Positions 29,972 to 42,228 of a DNA stretch of 64,000 nucleotides are shown piece by piece. The translations under genes were made by a program, and so were the position numbers. The stretch lies in the NCBI GenBank assembly GCA_027382625.1, contig JAJKFJ010020639.1, positions 1-64,000 of the forward strand, read 5' to 3'. The number at the start of each line of letters is the position of its first letter. Within the stretch, counting starts at the first letter, position 1. The stretch comes from Tetmemena sp. SeJ-2015 (taxonomy: Eukaryota > Ciliophora > Spirotrichea > Sporadotrichida > Oxytrichidae). The notes beneath the pieces were generated by a model, which ran no database searches, had not been told where the DNA came from, and worked only from the letters and a program-made list of their open reading frames with translations.

Positions 29972-31948
29972 ATGTCTTAAACTTAAAACTTCAAATAGTA
30001 GAGCGAAGGCAGGCCAGGCTATTCAAAAGAAGATGTATGAAAAATATTTTCTTGTGAAATTTATTCCTCTATATAGGAACAAGAGTGCTCAAAAGTTTTG
30101 GGAAAATCTAACTACTATGAAATTCTAGGAGTGAATAAAACTTCAACAGAGGAAGAAATTAAAAAGTCGTTCCGCAAGGTAAGGACACTAGGCTAAATTA
30201 AGACTATACATTTTGAGTTCATGATAAAGTAATTTTCTTAAAATACGAATATAGTTAGCATTAAAACTGCATCCGGATAAGAATAGTGCACCAAAGGCAA
30301 CTGATGCCTTTAAGAAAATTAGCACCGCATTCAATACACTTAGTGATAAAGATGCCAGGAATAAATACGACAGATACGGCTCTGAAGAGGATCTATTTAT
30401 TTCATCTTTACTATTTTATAAAATGGATCGAATGAAGTTTCAATCGCGCAATTAGTCTTTCAATTTCGCCAATACTTCGAATTTCAAAACTAGCAGCTCA
30501 CATGTAGACCCTAATGACTAAATAAATTCATTATGAGTCCTTTAATTTATTTTCAATGACATTTTCAGAGATTTTTTCAGAGGATCTTCTTTTAGCTCTA
30601 ATAGCAGGGAACAAAAGCAACCTAAAAATGAGTATGGGAGCAGAAGCCATGCCTAGTTCAAAAGTGCAAGAAGCTTCTTTGAATAGTTCACTGAAGAAGA
30701 CGATAATGCTTTTGAGAACCTATTTTTTGGGGCTTCAGGTATTTTTGGCAAAGCCTCAAGAGACAAGTCTAAAAATCTTTTGTCCATGGTCTTTTTAAAA
30801 GATCTTAAATATTTATAAGTAAGAAAAAGCTAAGAAGAATCAGGAGCGCCAGTAATAGCACTTTGCATTCACTACAGGTGGCAAAACTTACATCTTCAAA
30901 ACTTCAAACTTAAACAGTAGTAACAGTCAGTCTAAAGCTCAAACTGATAATAGTCATGAGGAATAAAAGTCTTCGAGCAAGCAAAGTACTCCTCAGTTTA
31001 CAAATGACTTCAACTTTTAAAGATAGGGGAATAGTAAATCACAGAATAAGCAAAGCTAAGAGGGGGCTGATTTTTACACTAAGTATCAGAGGGAGCAATA
31101 TTATGAGAAGAAGTAATAGGATTAGTTTGCAAGGGAAAGGGAGAAAATGAGGCAGAAGGAATATGAGTTTAGTGAAAAGAGAAAGCAGCAAACAGAGAGG
31201 AATAAAATTAATTAAAGGTAAGAGTTAAGTTGCTTGTGGTCATTATACGCATTTTAGGATTAAAGATAACTTGAAACAGTTTGTGATGTACTTTTTTGGA
31301 TTTGCCATGCTTGTCTTTGCCTTTATTCTTTTAAATAAAGGATTATAAATAACTTAAAATTTTAAAATTTATTAAGCAATACTTACATAAAGTAAAAGAA
31401 AATAAACAATCAATTTAAACATGAGTGCAGGCTAAGACTTCAGATACAGTTTAAGTCTTAGTAAAGACTATCCTCACGAGGTGACAACTGCTAGAATAGG
31501 TGCTAAGTATTACATAAACGATGATACTCTAGGAAAAATATAGACCTATCCGAAACAGTTTTCAAATGTAAGAGATTCTATCGCCTTGAACTGAAATAAT
31601 TTAGTTTGAGAATTATTGCTAACAGAGTAAATTCATTAAATCTATTTAATTTGATTCAATTTACTGATAGCTTGAAATGCGAATAATAAAGACCACTGCT
31701 ATTGAGTGTGATAAATAAAGAAAGGCAAAGAATAAAAAGCTCACCCTAGCTTTGAACAATCCTGAGAGGAGGCAATAATACGAATAAGTTTACATATATA
31801 TTGCATTATATAGATTTTTAACTTTTTAAATAAGAGGCTGAAGCCTTACCATAAGATAAATGCACCCTCTACAACAAATACGCAGTAAGTAATTTTAATT
31901 TACCTTTATTCATACTGTAGTCGAAGAGAAACACTTGAAAAATATTGA
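29972..31948 (+). CDS. DNAJB12/DNAJB14-type ER-anchored J-protein
   Basis: The start ATG at 29972 (MSQTQNFKQQ) precedes an intron and then the J-domain: [20 protein letters not shown], an intron, then [20 protein letters not shown] with the HPD motif that stimulates Hsp70 ATPase, and [14 protein letters not shown] Phe/Ser-rich linker follows ([19 protein letters not shown]), then a charged helix. Next come one membrane segment ([16 protein letters not shown], near 31280) and a DUF1977-like C-terminal domain ([20 protein letters not shown], then KYYINDD). The last exons end at the TGA at 31946-31948. This order (J-domain, linker, single transmembrane segment, DUF1977) defines DNAJB12/14, which recruit cytosolic Hsp70 to the ER membrane for quality control. 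At least five short GT-AG introns are needed. The gene converges on the Alba gene ending at 32209. Confidence 0.8.
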
Positions 31949-32208
31949 TTTATAAATGCTAATCCATTTTGAGAAATTGATTTATGGTTTGATGAGACAA
32001 TCATTTTAAATCTATAAAATATAACATAATTATTAAGAGTATAAAATTAATGAAGCCCCACTCTCGCTCTCTTTCCTTCTCAAATTTCTCTGTCAATGAG
32101 CAAGATCAAAATCAAAAAAGATGAAACTCTCAAATCCAAAATATTCAGCAGGGGTCTCTCACTCGAAAGTGAAAGAGGGCTTCTCAAATTCAATACTCAT
32201 CGCATTGG

Positions 32209-35200
32209 TCACTGATGTGACTGATCAAAATTGAGTTGAGCTCTCCAATCTTAAGCATTTGGAGATGCATAATTGTGTGCTCCCTAATAAGAAAAATGTT
32301 GAGCCCTTGGATCATGGCTCTATCTGTGAGTGAGGTGATCATACCATGACTGATAAGCATGAGGTGATAGAGGAGGACTCCTAAAGATGTCATTTCCAGA
32401 AGTTGGGTTGTGCATCAAATGATCTTGACAATGAGGATGGCAAGGTAACATTTGCTATTGCAAGTTGTAGGGCTAGTAGGAGCTTTAAGATGGAAAACCA
32501 TGGGGGCTGTGAGAACAATTCTGAGGATACTGATGATAGTAAGGAGGTCGCTGCTGATGAGCAAAAGTTTTGGCAAGGTTGAGCTGCCTAGTAAGGAAGC
32601 TATTCCTATTAGATAGATGAATATTCTTAAATAAATGAAGATATTTAATCCTCTGATCTCTGGAAGAAAGGTGGCTAGTGATTTCTTTGATGAGGCATCT
32701 CTTGGTGATTTAACAAAAGTAGAATAGTACAAATATATTCATAGTGGAAAGTGCCTCGTGCCATGGAATCCGATTCATCCTGAAATCTTTCAAGGTCCTC
32801 TTCATACTCCTACGCACTTTCTTGATGAGGGTGAAATTTCTCTCTGTGATAATCATTCGAAGGTTGGTAGCTTTGATAGTTGGGATAGTATCTACTAGCT
32901 GCTCTTAAGAATAAAAATCATCATAATAAATTATGTCTTGGAGTCTGGCATTTCCTACAATTGTGATCATGAATATTTTGAGGAAAATTACCCTATCGAA
33001 TATTGAGAACTGAAATCGATGATTTTCTTTGTCTAAAAAGAAGGAGATTTTGGAAGCTGGCTGCCCTTTGAAACGAAAAATCTCTCTCGTTGGTAGCTTC
33101 TGGTATCTCCTATAAAATATTATAGGTCAAATAAGATTATATGATCGTGGATTGATAAGTTCTTAAATAACACTTTGTTGAAGCGGGAGACAACAGTGAT
33201 TTAATTAATTATTTCATTTAGGCAAGCATTGCTATTCAAGTTTTAGGTAGAAAAGATGGAAAACCATGGGGTGTAGAACAATTCTGGGTACTGGATATAA
33301 GGGGTCGCTGCTATGAGCAAAATTTTGGCAAGGTTGAGCTGCTAGTAAGAAAGCTATTCCTATTAATAGATGAATATTTTAAATAAATGAAGATATTTAA
33401 TCCTCTGATCTCTGGAAGAAAGGTGGCTATGATTTCTTTGATGAGGCATCTCTTGGTGATTTAAAAAAGAGAATAGTACAATATATTCATAGTGAAAGTC
33501 CTCGTGCCATGGAATCCGATTCATCCTGAAATCTTTCAAGGTCCTCTTCATACTCCTACGCCTTTTCTTGATGAGGGTGAAATTTCCTCTGTGATAATCA
33601 TTCGAAGGTTGGTAGCTTTGATAGTTGGGATAGTATCTACTAGCTGCTCTTAAAAATAGAAACCATCATAATAAATTATTAGTCTTGGAGTCTGGCATTT
33701 CCTACAATTGTGATCATGAATATTTTGAGGAAAATTACCCTATCGAATATTGAGAACTGAAATCGATAATTTTCTTTGTCTAAAAAGAAGGAGATTTTGG
33801 AAGCTGGCTGCCCTTTGAAACGAAAAATTTCTCTCGTTGGTAACTTCTGGTATCTCCTAAAAAATATTAAGAAAATAAGCTATACCTGCTGAATTTTCTG
33901 ATTCTAAATTTCTAATGATTGAAAAAGTATAATTATTTTCAGATCTTTCATAAGACTCCCTCTAGGCTGATTAGTATCCAAATTGAGGCTACTTCTAAAT
34001 GCTCAAAGTTGATTGAGCTTTGAATCCCTTAGAGAAACCAAATCTGCTCTCCTTAAACTTTTCAGATCTAGAAAGAGCAGTTCGTGTAGCGGAGCCATCA
34101 TTACCTGAGAAAGGCTTGGGAGTCTAAAAGAAGAGCTTGCTACTACTACTCTTGTTGTCGTCAGTTTTCTAGTAGAAAGTTTAAAAACTTTTGCTAAGTA
34201 TATATTTAGATGATTGAAAGAGAGCAACTCACTTAGAGTATGCTTGTCACTCAAAGTAATGTCAGGTTTCTGATAGCCTGCGTGGTTCTTGAACAAAAGT
34301 GAAGCATCAAAACTCAATCGTTGATTCATCACAATCAAACAAGAGAAAGAGGAAGGAGAACTGCTCTTTAATTTTTGAATATCCTTTTTAATGCAACTAT
34401 GAAGCACCTTGTGTTCGAAGTCAGAATCAGAGTCTTTGCCAACAAGGTTGGTCTCAAGTCTTCGGAGATACTACTGAATCTTCGTCTAATCGCAAGATTC
34501 TGGCAAAGAGCAAAAGCAAGGCACATCAGTGATAGGATCCTCCTTGGAGACATCTTAAGCTGCACTTATCTAAGAAGCTTTCATTGAATCGATCTTTGGC
34601 AGATTTTGATGCTAGTCTACTGATTCTTGAGCCTCAATTTCTTACAACTGAGGAGGATCGCCTAAATTTAAAGTTAAGATATTACCAATAAACTCAGAAT
34701 TTACCTGGAAGCGATTCCTGTGGACTAAGATTCACAACCTCACCCTCTTCTTCAGGTGCAATAGTTTGAGGGTCTTTCATAGCCTCAACTTGTGGAAGCG
34801 GATTTTCGTCTTCTTCAATCTTCAAATCTTCCTCAGACTTGATTGAATCTTTGTCTGCTTTTTAATTCAGAAGCTCATTTGTTGTTGACTCATTTTCAGT
34901 GTCCACCCTCACCTTTTTCCTCCAGAATTTGATGCCTTCCTGGACCTTCTCATGGCGAGCAGTAGTCTTCTAGGCTTTGAGCATGCATGAATAGCACGGA
35001 GAATAGGTGAAATAGGTGAGCTTGTGGAGTTCAGGGAGAAACTCACTCAAAATTGAAGAGGTCTTGAGCAAAGTCAAAAAAGAGTTGCCGCATGCAGAGA
35101 GCTGAACAATCGAAGCACCATTTTTCTCTCTGAGAAGACGAGCGCCCACTTTCACATAGTTGGAGACTTCACCTTCAGATCTGATAGCGATAATGTGCTC

Positions 35201-35326
35201 CTTCTTAATGTTCAAAGGGGCTGATGTAGAATTGGAATAATCTGAGCTGAGGAGAGGAGGAGAGCGATGAGCATCGATATCGAATTCGGAAGCTTTGGTT
35301 GAATAAGTAAAGTAATTTGCACTCAT
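32209..35326 (-). CDS. Alba-like nucleic-acid-binding protein, paralogue A
   Basis: The ATG at 35326 opens a 125-residue domain with IIAIRSEGEVSNYVKVGARL, then SIVQLSACGNSFLTLLKTSS and LPELHKLTYFTY. This is the Alba / Rpp20-Rpp25 pattern: beta strand, helix starting NYV, beta strand, Ala/Ser-Cys-Gly turn and long helix. It is followed by an acidic, Glu-rich linker, a 43-nt intron (about 34662-34704) and a conserved LLFKNHAGYQKPD motif shared with paralogue B. A long disordered Ser/Gln/Tyr-rich tail follows, with repeats such as YYPNYQSYQPSNDYHREKF. The tail runs through the duplicated block and ends near DWRAQLNFDQSHQ at TGA 32209-32211. Alba proteins bind RNA or DNA in RNase P/MRP, in mRNA regulation or in chromatin. 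The reading frame inside 32450-33870 is uncertain because of the duplication. Confidence 0.6.
32450..33119. repeat. Direct repeat copy 1 (0.65 kb)
   Basis: This block is nearly identical in order and content to 33221-33869, including GATGGAAAACCATGGGG, CCTCTGATCTCTGGAAGAAA, CATGGAATCCGATTCATCCT and CTGGCATTTCCTACAATTGT. On the minus strand this copy keeps long open frames of the Alba A tail, so it looks like the intact version. Confidence 0.85.
33221..33869. repeat. Direct repeat copy 2 (0.65 kb), with many small indels
   Basis: This is the second copy of 32450-33119. It differs mainly by single-base losses scattered every 10-40 bases (for example CCATGGGGGCTGTGAG becomes CCATGGGGTGTAG), with few substitutions. 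It lies 101 bases from copy 1 and adjoins the Alba A coding region. The losses break the frames seen in copy 1. Confidence 0.85.
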
Positions 35327-35422
35327 TGAATGAATTAGCAAGTTTTAAATTTGATTATAAAGTTAAAGGGACTATCGAATTAATGAATGAGGATTTGTTT
35401 CCATAAATATTTAAAATTATTA

Positions 35423-38356
35423 AATTGAGTTGAGCTCTCCAAAACGCAACTTCGTTCCCACCTTGATTCTGATTTTGGGCACTATAAAAGAAAATTGATT
35501 TAATTTATAGCTAAAAACTGAGTTTCATAAAATTATATATTGAGACCATTTTAAAAAATATTATTGTATTTTTTGAAGAAATTATTGAGAAAAAAATGTA
35601 ATTTTTTAAAAATAATTTTATAATCATTATGAGATAAGTTTATTGATTTACAAACCTCCCAAATCTTAGAATTCAGATAAAATTATTCTATATTAGGTCT
35701 CATTTAAATGAAACCTACTTGATTGAAAAGATTCTACTAGAGCTAATCTTGACTACAAACTGATGATAGCGGGTACATTTAGGCTTAGTGGTTGTAGCAA
35801 ACTTGAAAAGAGTTCGTAGTTCTGTTGTTAGCTTGACCGCTCAAACATGATGCACAACCTATTTACTGTTGATGAGTGTGAGGATTGAACTAAGGAGCAG
35901 CTAAATTCATGCTTTGAGGTTAGACTGGAATAGTGTAAAAGACCATGCCGGTTTGTTGGACAGAGTTATTCTGAGCTTAAATCGGCTAATGCTGGCTTTG
36001 AGCAGGAACTGGATTTCTATCGTGATTATTAGGATAGCTAGTAGGAGGCTAGAAAGAAGGACATACTCTCTCTTGATTTTGCCAATCCCTTTCGTTAGAA
36101 TAGCTGGGATTCTAGTGTCCATGAGAGGGCTCAGAAAATCCTTGAGAATAGTTATAAGGTGCAGAATTTTCAGCTCTGAAGTACCTTTAGAAAGTGGGCT
36201 TCTCAAATCTTGAAGGCGTGAAATCATTCTTGACTCTTGAATTCATAAAATTAAAAAACCTTGAGCTGGGATATTCTCTGAAAGATTGGCCTTTATCTTC
36301 AGTTTCATCAGCTGAAAAAGATTTGAATCTTGGATTTGGATAGTCTTGATCTCTTGATAGTGGATGATAGTTGTTGTGGGTCGATTTCGGAAAGAATTAT
36401 GTTCCCGCTCTGTCACCTTCTTATAATTAAAATACATTCTCTGGGCGTTTTAGAAACTTGATAGCTAAATTTGAAAGTTAGATTTTGGATCTATATATAT
36501 GGAAGAGTGTTTACCTCACAGAATACTGAGAACTGTAGTCAATTTTCTTGTCTGCATTGCTATGGACAAATGAAACCTTTCTTGATGACTAGTAAGTCTC
36601 ATTCTTCTCAAAGAAATCACCAGAGTTTTCTAAAATAAGGGATCAGGAATATAAATCGCATACTCTTGAGCAAGTAAGAATCGTTTATATATTAATCTAA
36701 GACATTTACTTATTAAAGATATGGGGAAATTTTTTAAATATAAATAGATAGATGTGATTAATGTTTCAGAAATATTTTAAGTTTATTTTTTCATTATAAA
36801 AATCGGAGGAATGCTTGGTAATCCTATCATTTCTTGGATAGTTGCTCTAATTATACTTGCTGTTGTAGAAAAAGGGCTTCTTGAAGTCATGTTTATCAAA
36901 CTTTGAGGTCGAATAAAATCGATCTTTGCCAGATTACAAATTCTCCTCAAAATCTTCAGGATTCTTAGTCCATTTGGTTTCTCTGTGAGAATTTCTTTTC
37001 TCCTCCAAGTTCTCGTATCTTTGGGACTCAGATTGCTTCCTAGGCTTTGACTAGTGTTGCTGTCATCATTTAAAATTGCAATGAATAACATTTTTTCATT
37101 TTCATCATCTTCAAAGTAGGTTTCTTCTTCTCTTTCTTCATCTTACTCAAACTTCTCACTGTAGTTTCTCTTGGCGTTGGATGGATATTTATAGTGAGAC
37201 ATTAATTCTTCAAGATTCCTATTTTCTCTAAACGAACCCTCTGGCATCTGATAACCAGGGTGGTTTCTGTCCAGGAGTTTAGAATCAAAGGTGAACAAGA
37301 TGTTCATCACTATCGCAAATTGAAAGGTGGAGGGGGAGTGGCAATTATAAGAAAGTTAATTTTATACTAAGTAAATTTTTTAAAAAATAAAATTGTGGGA
37401 GATAGAACCCTGCACCTCTTTGCACATTTTTGGCCTTGAAAGATATGTCTCAAGTTTCTTCTGAAAAGCACTGTTGAAAGTTTTCTCAAATTTCTTAGGA
37501 AAAGTAGCAAAGATAGGCGGCACCTCTGAACTCTCTATACTTCTTACTCTTAACAAGGATCTTTGACAAGAGATTGCTCAGAGAGTTGAGATGCGTATTT
37601 CTTTTCTTCTAGAACTTTGATATCAGACTCAGGGTTTTCATTTAACCTTTAAATTGAATTAGAATTTTTTTAATTGTAGGGTTCAATGGTGTCGGAGTTG
37701 GAGTCTAAAAATTATCATCAACAATTTGTACAATCTAAATAAAATCAATAATAAATTATCACTCAGATGTGGAGAGCAAGATCTTCTTGAGGAGTTTTGG
37801 CCCCAGCTTTGAAACCAAGTTCACACTCATTGCTTTGTTTGTCAGAGCTAGATTGTGCCTTCCCATAATTGATGTAAGTCTTGCTGATGTTCTCAGACTG
37901 CAATTTCATGCAGTTAAAGCATTCATCAATTAAACAAGAATGTCTTATAAATTTTACTTAACTAAAAGAATGAGTCACTTAAAAGATATAATGACATTTA
38001 AGTATCAATAGGATTTTATATTGCTCATAGCTGGAGTAGAAATATAATTGAGAGTAGGTGAGTTTATGGAGGAAAGGAATATAGTCGCACAGCACATTTG
38101 AAATCTTGAGAAGATTAAGAACAGAGTGGCCTGTAGCAGAAAGCTTTACCACATGCCCTTCGTTCCCTTTCAATATGGAGCTAACAGTTCTAACGTAGGT
38201 CAAAGGGTCAACATCTTATCTGATATTGAAGCTCATAAACTGGTCAATAGAGTATTTCATTGCTTCATGAGGCGAGGCAGAGTCGATTTGAGATTGAGAG
38301 TAAGGGTTCAAATCGTAATCGTAATTACTTTTCTTTGGAGTACTTGGCTAAGTCAT
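35423..38356 (-). CDS. Alba-like nucleic-acid-binding protein, paralogue B
   Basis: The ATG at 38356 (MTQPSTPKKSNYDYDLNPYS) leads into an Alba-like domain: TYVRTVSSILKG, HVVKLSATGHSVLNLLKISN, then YIPFLHKLTYS. It aligns with paralogue A at the same positions. After introns come an acidic linker and VPPIFATFPKKFEKTFNSAF. Then follows the shared motif LLDRNHPGYQMPEGSF. After that are Lys/Tyr/Asn-rich disordered segments, a KKIDYSSQYSV motif shared with A's tail, and a His/Gln/Pro-rich tail (PSHGHQNPSYSNERDWQNQ). The tail finishes near FWRAQLN, matching the end of A. The exact stop was not found: the frame containing FWRAQLN stays open into the start of paralogue A, so the 3' boundary is approximate. 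Some exon joins are inferred. Confidence 0.55.
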
Positions 38357-38524
38357 GACAAATAATTGAGTTTAGATTTAATTATAAGTACTTAGATCTT
38401 CGTCAATTTATAGCTTTAAAAGAGCGTGAGTTATGGCAAAATAGTCTAAGAATTTAGGTCGAAATTTATCATTGAGGTTTTTAATATAATTATTTCAAAA
38501 TCAAGATGCATAATCTTGAAAAGC

Positions 38525-40131
38525 TCAAACTCTCTTTTTCATCTTTTAAATGATGAAATCGTGCTCAGTGCTTCTGTCCCTGAATCTGCTTTTTTCTCTG
38601 AGCTTGCTCTTTCCTCTTTGTCCACCTTCGCTTAAGTCTCTCATTGAGACTCCCATCTAAGAGTCCAAGCCAAATCTGTTCCTCTCAAGTCTGGGAAGAG
38701 CCTGAAACTCCTGCTGCTGTTCCTAGTTCATGTGTGACGGTGGAGGGTTGAAAAAGCTTTTGCCTTGAGTCTAGGAGGCTCTCATAGTGAGACTCTTCAG
38801 ATGAGGCGCATTGAAGCCAGAAGAAGCAAGGTTTCGTTCAGCGCTCTTTTCAAAATCGTTGTAGCGCTTTTGAGAATAGCTATCTTTGATCTAGGATGAG
38901 TTGAAGCGCTTGACCTCGAAGTTGTTTTCATCGTTGAAGCGATGCACAGCGACAGTTGCAGGGGCTTGAAAACCGGATTGCTTTGGCTAGGGTTCAGCTA
39001 CCACGAAAGGAGAGATGCTAGGTTGTGTCTAGAACTGACCTGAGCTCTGTTTCTTGAAAATTTCAATCCCTAAATCAATAGTTAAAGTAAGAAGCCTGAG
39101 AGACTTTAAGCCTTTGGAGACTTGAACTGCTGGTTGTAGTCGTTGACAGGAGGTGCCTTGAAGCCAGAGTTAGGTGGATGATTCTCCTTCTGAGTGGCTT
39201 TTTTCATCTCGAACTCTCTCCCAATCTTACTTTGCTTCTTCTTGCTGACTTGCCCTGAGTAGATAGTTTGGATTTAAATTCAAAGTCAAATATATAGTGT
39301 ATGTGAATGGATCCTGATGGCTGGCTTTCTCATAGCCAGGGTCAAGATTGTTGATCATGACCTTGGAAAGAATGATCTCCACAGCAGGGATCACCTTCTC
39401 TCTCAAACGAGTCTTGATGTCAAAGTAATCTTCCCAGCTTTGCACAAGCGAGTTTTCAGGCTCAGCAGTACCACTCAGTCCAGAGTTGAGTTATCCAGGT
39501 CCTCGCAAAGTTTTCATAGTGACACCCATCATATTCTCAAGTCCACGGGGTTCAGATCTTCGCAAGGATGTAGCACGAGGGTCTTGAAAGTCTTAGTTGT
39601 AGCGCTACTTGAACTGTCCGGGAGAGAAGAAGTTGTTCTCAGGGTTGCTGCCAAAAGATGTAGAAGGTTTGAAAACTTGGTCAGGCTTAATCACATGACT
39701 TCTCGATGAAGCACCAGCGTACATGAGGAAAAAGCGAATCTGAGAGTGCAAGTCTCCTAAGTTCTCTTTGAGTAGTTGCACGACTTTGAGAGCGTTCTCG
39801 ACTGCGCAACCTTTCGCCTTCACGACGATGAACTTTTTGTTCTCTTGCAAGAACTGAGAGCGAGCGTAGGCCATGTACTAGTTGATGTCAAAGCCGTTCT
39901 TGACGCAGACCTCCCACCGTTGGTAGAAATATAACCCATAGTAAAGCATAAAAATGAGATTATTATTCTAAGTAGGCAGTGTCAGTGGTTCTCTCTGAGG
40001 GAGTCTAGCTGTTGTAGAGTCTTCTTTGGATTGTTCATCAGTATTTTTTGAGTGTGTTGTGAGAGCTTTTGAAGGTTGAAGAGTTGTTGTAGTTGTAGGT
40101 GAGTGTAGAAAAGTTGGTAGATTTTGAGACT
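38525..40131 (-). CDS. Alba-like nucleic-acid-binding protein, paralogue C
   Basis: The domain reads FYQRWEVCVKNGFDINQYM, then FIVVKAKGCAVENALKVVQL and LGDLHSQIRFFLMYAG. The central Lys-Ala-Lys-Gly-Cys-Ala turn makes it the most typical Alba sequence of the three. A long frame through many TAA/TAG codons continues with FKPSTSFGSNPENNFFSPG. It reaches NNLDPGYEKASHQDPF (the counterpart of the NHxGYQ motif of A and B) and, after an intron, a disordered Arg/Gln/Ser-rich tail (FNDENNFEVKRFNSSQIKD). It ends at TGA 38525-38527. The 5' end is uncertain: coding-like Thr/Gln/Pro-rich sequence extends to about 40131, and a first exon may lie further up. It is separated from B by about 170 bases, and all three paralogues face the same way. 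Confidence 0.6.
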
Positions 40132-40467
40132 GGAAATCAATTAATTATAATTTTCATAAAAATATTCATTATATAGTCAGAGCAAGCGATTAAGAGCATG
40201 TTTGCACTTACTTCTGATACTTATATTCCTAATTTCATATCTTAGAGAGCGAATCCTATTAATTCTGAGGGAATAAAAGCTCTTTTGAAATCTCCAGAAG
40301 ATTGCGCAATTATATCTTCATTATCATAATCATGATGAATTAAGATTTGATATCCACCCATCCACTTCTAGATATCACTTTACTTGCGCATATAAATAAA
40401 TCTCTCCGAGAGAGTGGAATTAGATAATTATATTTCTTCTTTGAATTGATAAGAGTAAAATTCAAAT
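40132..40467. other. Divergent promoter region between Alba C and ARMC9-like genes
   Basis: This AT-rich spacer between two divergently transcribed genes probably holds both promoters and perhaps the first exon of the Alba C gene. I see no reading frame or structured element that I would defend. Confidence 0.5.
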
Positions 40468-42228
40468 ATGCAAAAGCAAGGAGCAAGCGCAGCTGGAGGC
40501 AGTAACAGTCATAACAAGCCTGACTTTGAAAAGATAAATGTCTATATCAAAGAATTCCTCAAGTTCAACAAATATCAAAGCACACTAGAATGTCTTGAAG
40601 CCGAGGAAAGAACTAAGATAGTTACTTCAAAGAATAAGGTCATGAATGTTCATCCGTTGTTTTTTTAGAGTATTTTATATAGACTATGGTAATTTAATAT
40701 CCAGATGTAAGCTTAAAATTGGAAATTTATAGAAGTATTTAGGATTCAAAAACCATAGAGGAGTTCCCAAGACTTTACAGATTCTTTGAATCGGATTCTG
40801 TAGTTAGTGGCAGAGAGAAGAGACTTGAAAAAGATTTGAAGATTCTCTAGAACAAGTTTCTAATTATCTTCTTTCTTTTACGTAGTATTTTAAGCATACC
40901 AGCATTTTGCAATCAGCTAGATAGATTTTCTCTATAGCAGTTCAGTGTTTGCAGCACTTGCACTCTCTGAAGGACGGAAATGCAACCACTGAGAATCTAG
41001 GAGAAGCGATTGAAAATTACAAAATTCAGCTAGGCAAATACCACAAAATTTTGCTTAGCGAGTTGAAGCAAGACGATAAGTCACAGCTTTTCTCAGAGGC
41101 AGTTCTCTCAGAACATAAAAACAAACTCATCAAAGCTACATTATGAAAAATTTAAGTCCCCGTCTATTTTTATTAAATAAGCAAAGGACGAAAATAACGT
41201 TGAAAATATCATCGAAGTTCTTCTTTCGTTGAGAGTAAATGCTCTCCAAATTTCCCCAGAGCTGAGAAGGAACTTGGTGACTGAGCTCATCAAGAATGAT
41301 ATGTTCCTCATTACCTAAAATAAGAACAACAACTTCGTTATGGAGCTGTTGGCAATTAATTCTCATGGACTCAAGCACGCTATCTGTGCACTCATTAGTG
41401 TCATCTCAAGCACAATCAAAGGAGTTGACAAAAATTATATTTTATAACCAGTTATAGTAATTTAATAAAGACTATCTAACTCAAATCGATTTGCAGATCA
41501 CTGAGAAAGTGGTAGAGATCTTAAAAGAGCAGGAGGATGGATCTGTGACTCAGCGTTTTTGCATCGCAATCCTACAGAAGATGAGTGTCAAGGAGACAAC
41601 AATCGAGCTCTTTGTTTCTAAGTCACTCATTTAGTGGGTGCTTAGACTGCTTGAGAAGAGCAAGTCAGCTGATATCCACATTTTCTCTCTTGACTTTGCA
41701 TAATTAAATTAATCCCTAAAATTGAAATTGCAAGTGCTCTACTTGCTAACATTCTTCATTCTCATTCCACACTAGAGCATCTTGAGAAGCAGCCTCCCTA
41801 AACAAAGGAGATTATGCTGGGCTTGCTCTCGCTATTGAAGGATAGCGTTCCAACATCAGTATTGATGCACATTTTGATTTGCTTGAGTTACCTTTCCAAG
41901 GAACGCTTCTCCTCTATAATTGAGGAGTGCCAATTTGTAGACAAGATCTCCGACTTTGTTGAGTACTACTCCCAGCTAAATATCACAGGTAAGATCCATA
42001 ACTCATTCTCACTCTTATTAAATCTTTACTATAGAGAGCGATGACTCTGAAATCGATAAGAAAACTGTGCTAGACTTGTGCGCACATATGTTCCATCCCA
42101 AGGATCAGTCAAACGATGTGAGCGGCACCATGGAATATAATGAGCTCAAGTAAGAAGAGAGAATTAAGGAGTTTGAAAACGCTCAAGGTGACTTAATTTT
42201 CGAGTGCTTCTAAGACGAAGTTAGCTGA
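40468..42228 (+). CDS. ARMC9: ARMC9-like LisH/armadillo protein
   Basis: The ATG at 40468 starts a Gly/Ser-rich leader and then a LisH-type dimerisation motif (INVYIKEFLKFNKYQSTLEC). After an intron comes a helical region (IEEFPRLYRFFESDS) and, after a 30-36-nt intron, FSIAVQCLQHLHSLKDG with a helix ending in QLGKYHKILLSELKQ. Armadillo-like helices follow: IIEVLLSLRVNALQISPELR, RFCIAILQKMSVKETTIEL, IEIASALLANILHSHSTLEH and LMHILICLSYLSKERFSSI. The last exon is acidic and ends at TGA 42226-42228. LisH followed by this armadillo array, with a helix-rich middle, is the architecture of ARMC9, a basal-body/ciliary-tip protein linked to Joubert syndrome in humans and studied in Tetrahymena. At about 500 residues it is shorter than human ARMC9, mostly through loss of the disordered tail. 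Exon joins near 41140 and 41700 are inferred. Confidence 0.7.

Noticed and set aside
32100..33100. A plus-strand protein with apparent introns starting MSKIKIKKDET
   Set aside because: Plus-strand frames stay open and two in-frame TGAs could be spliced away, but the minus strand carries the better Gln/Tyr-rich Alba A tail with motifs shared with paralogue B. With one stop codon such shadow frames are common.
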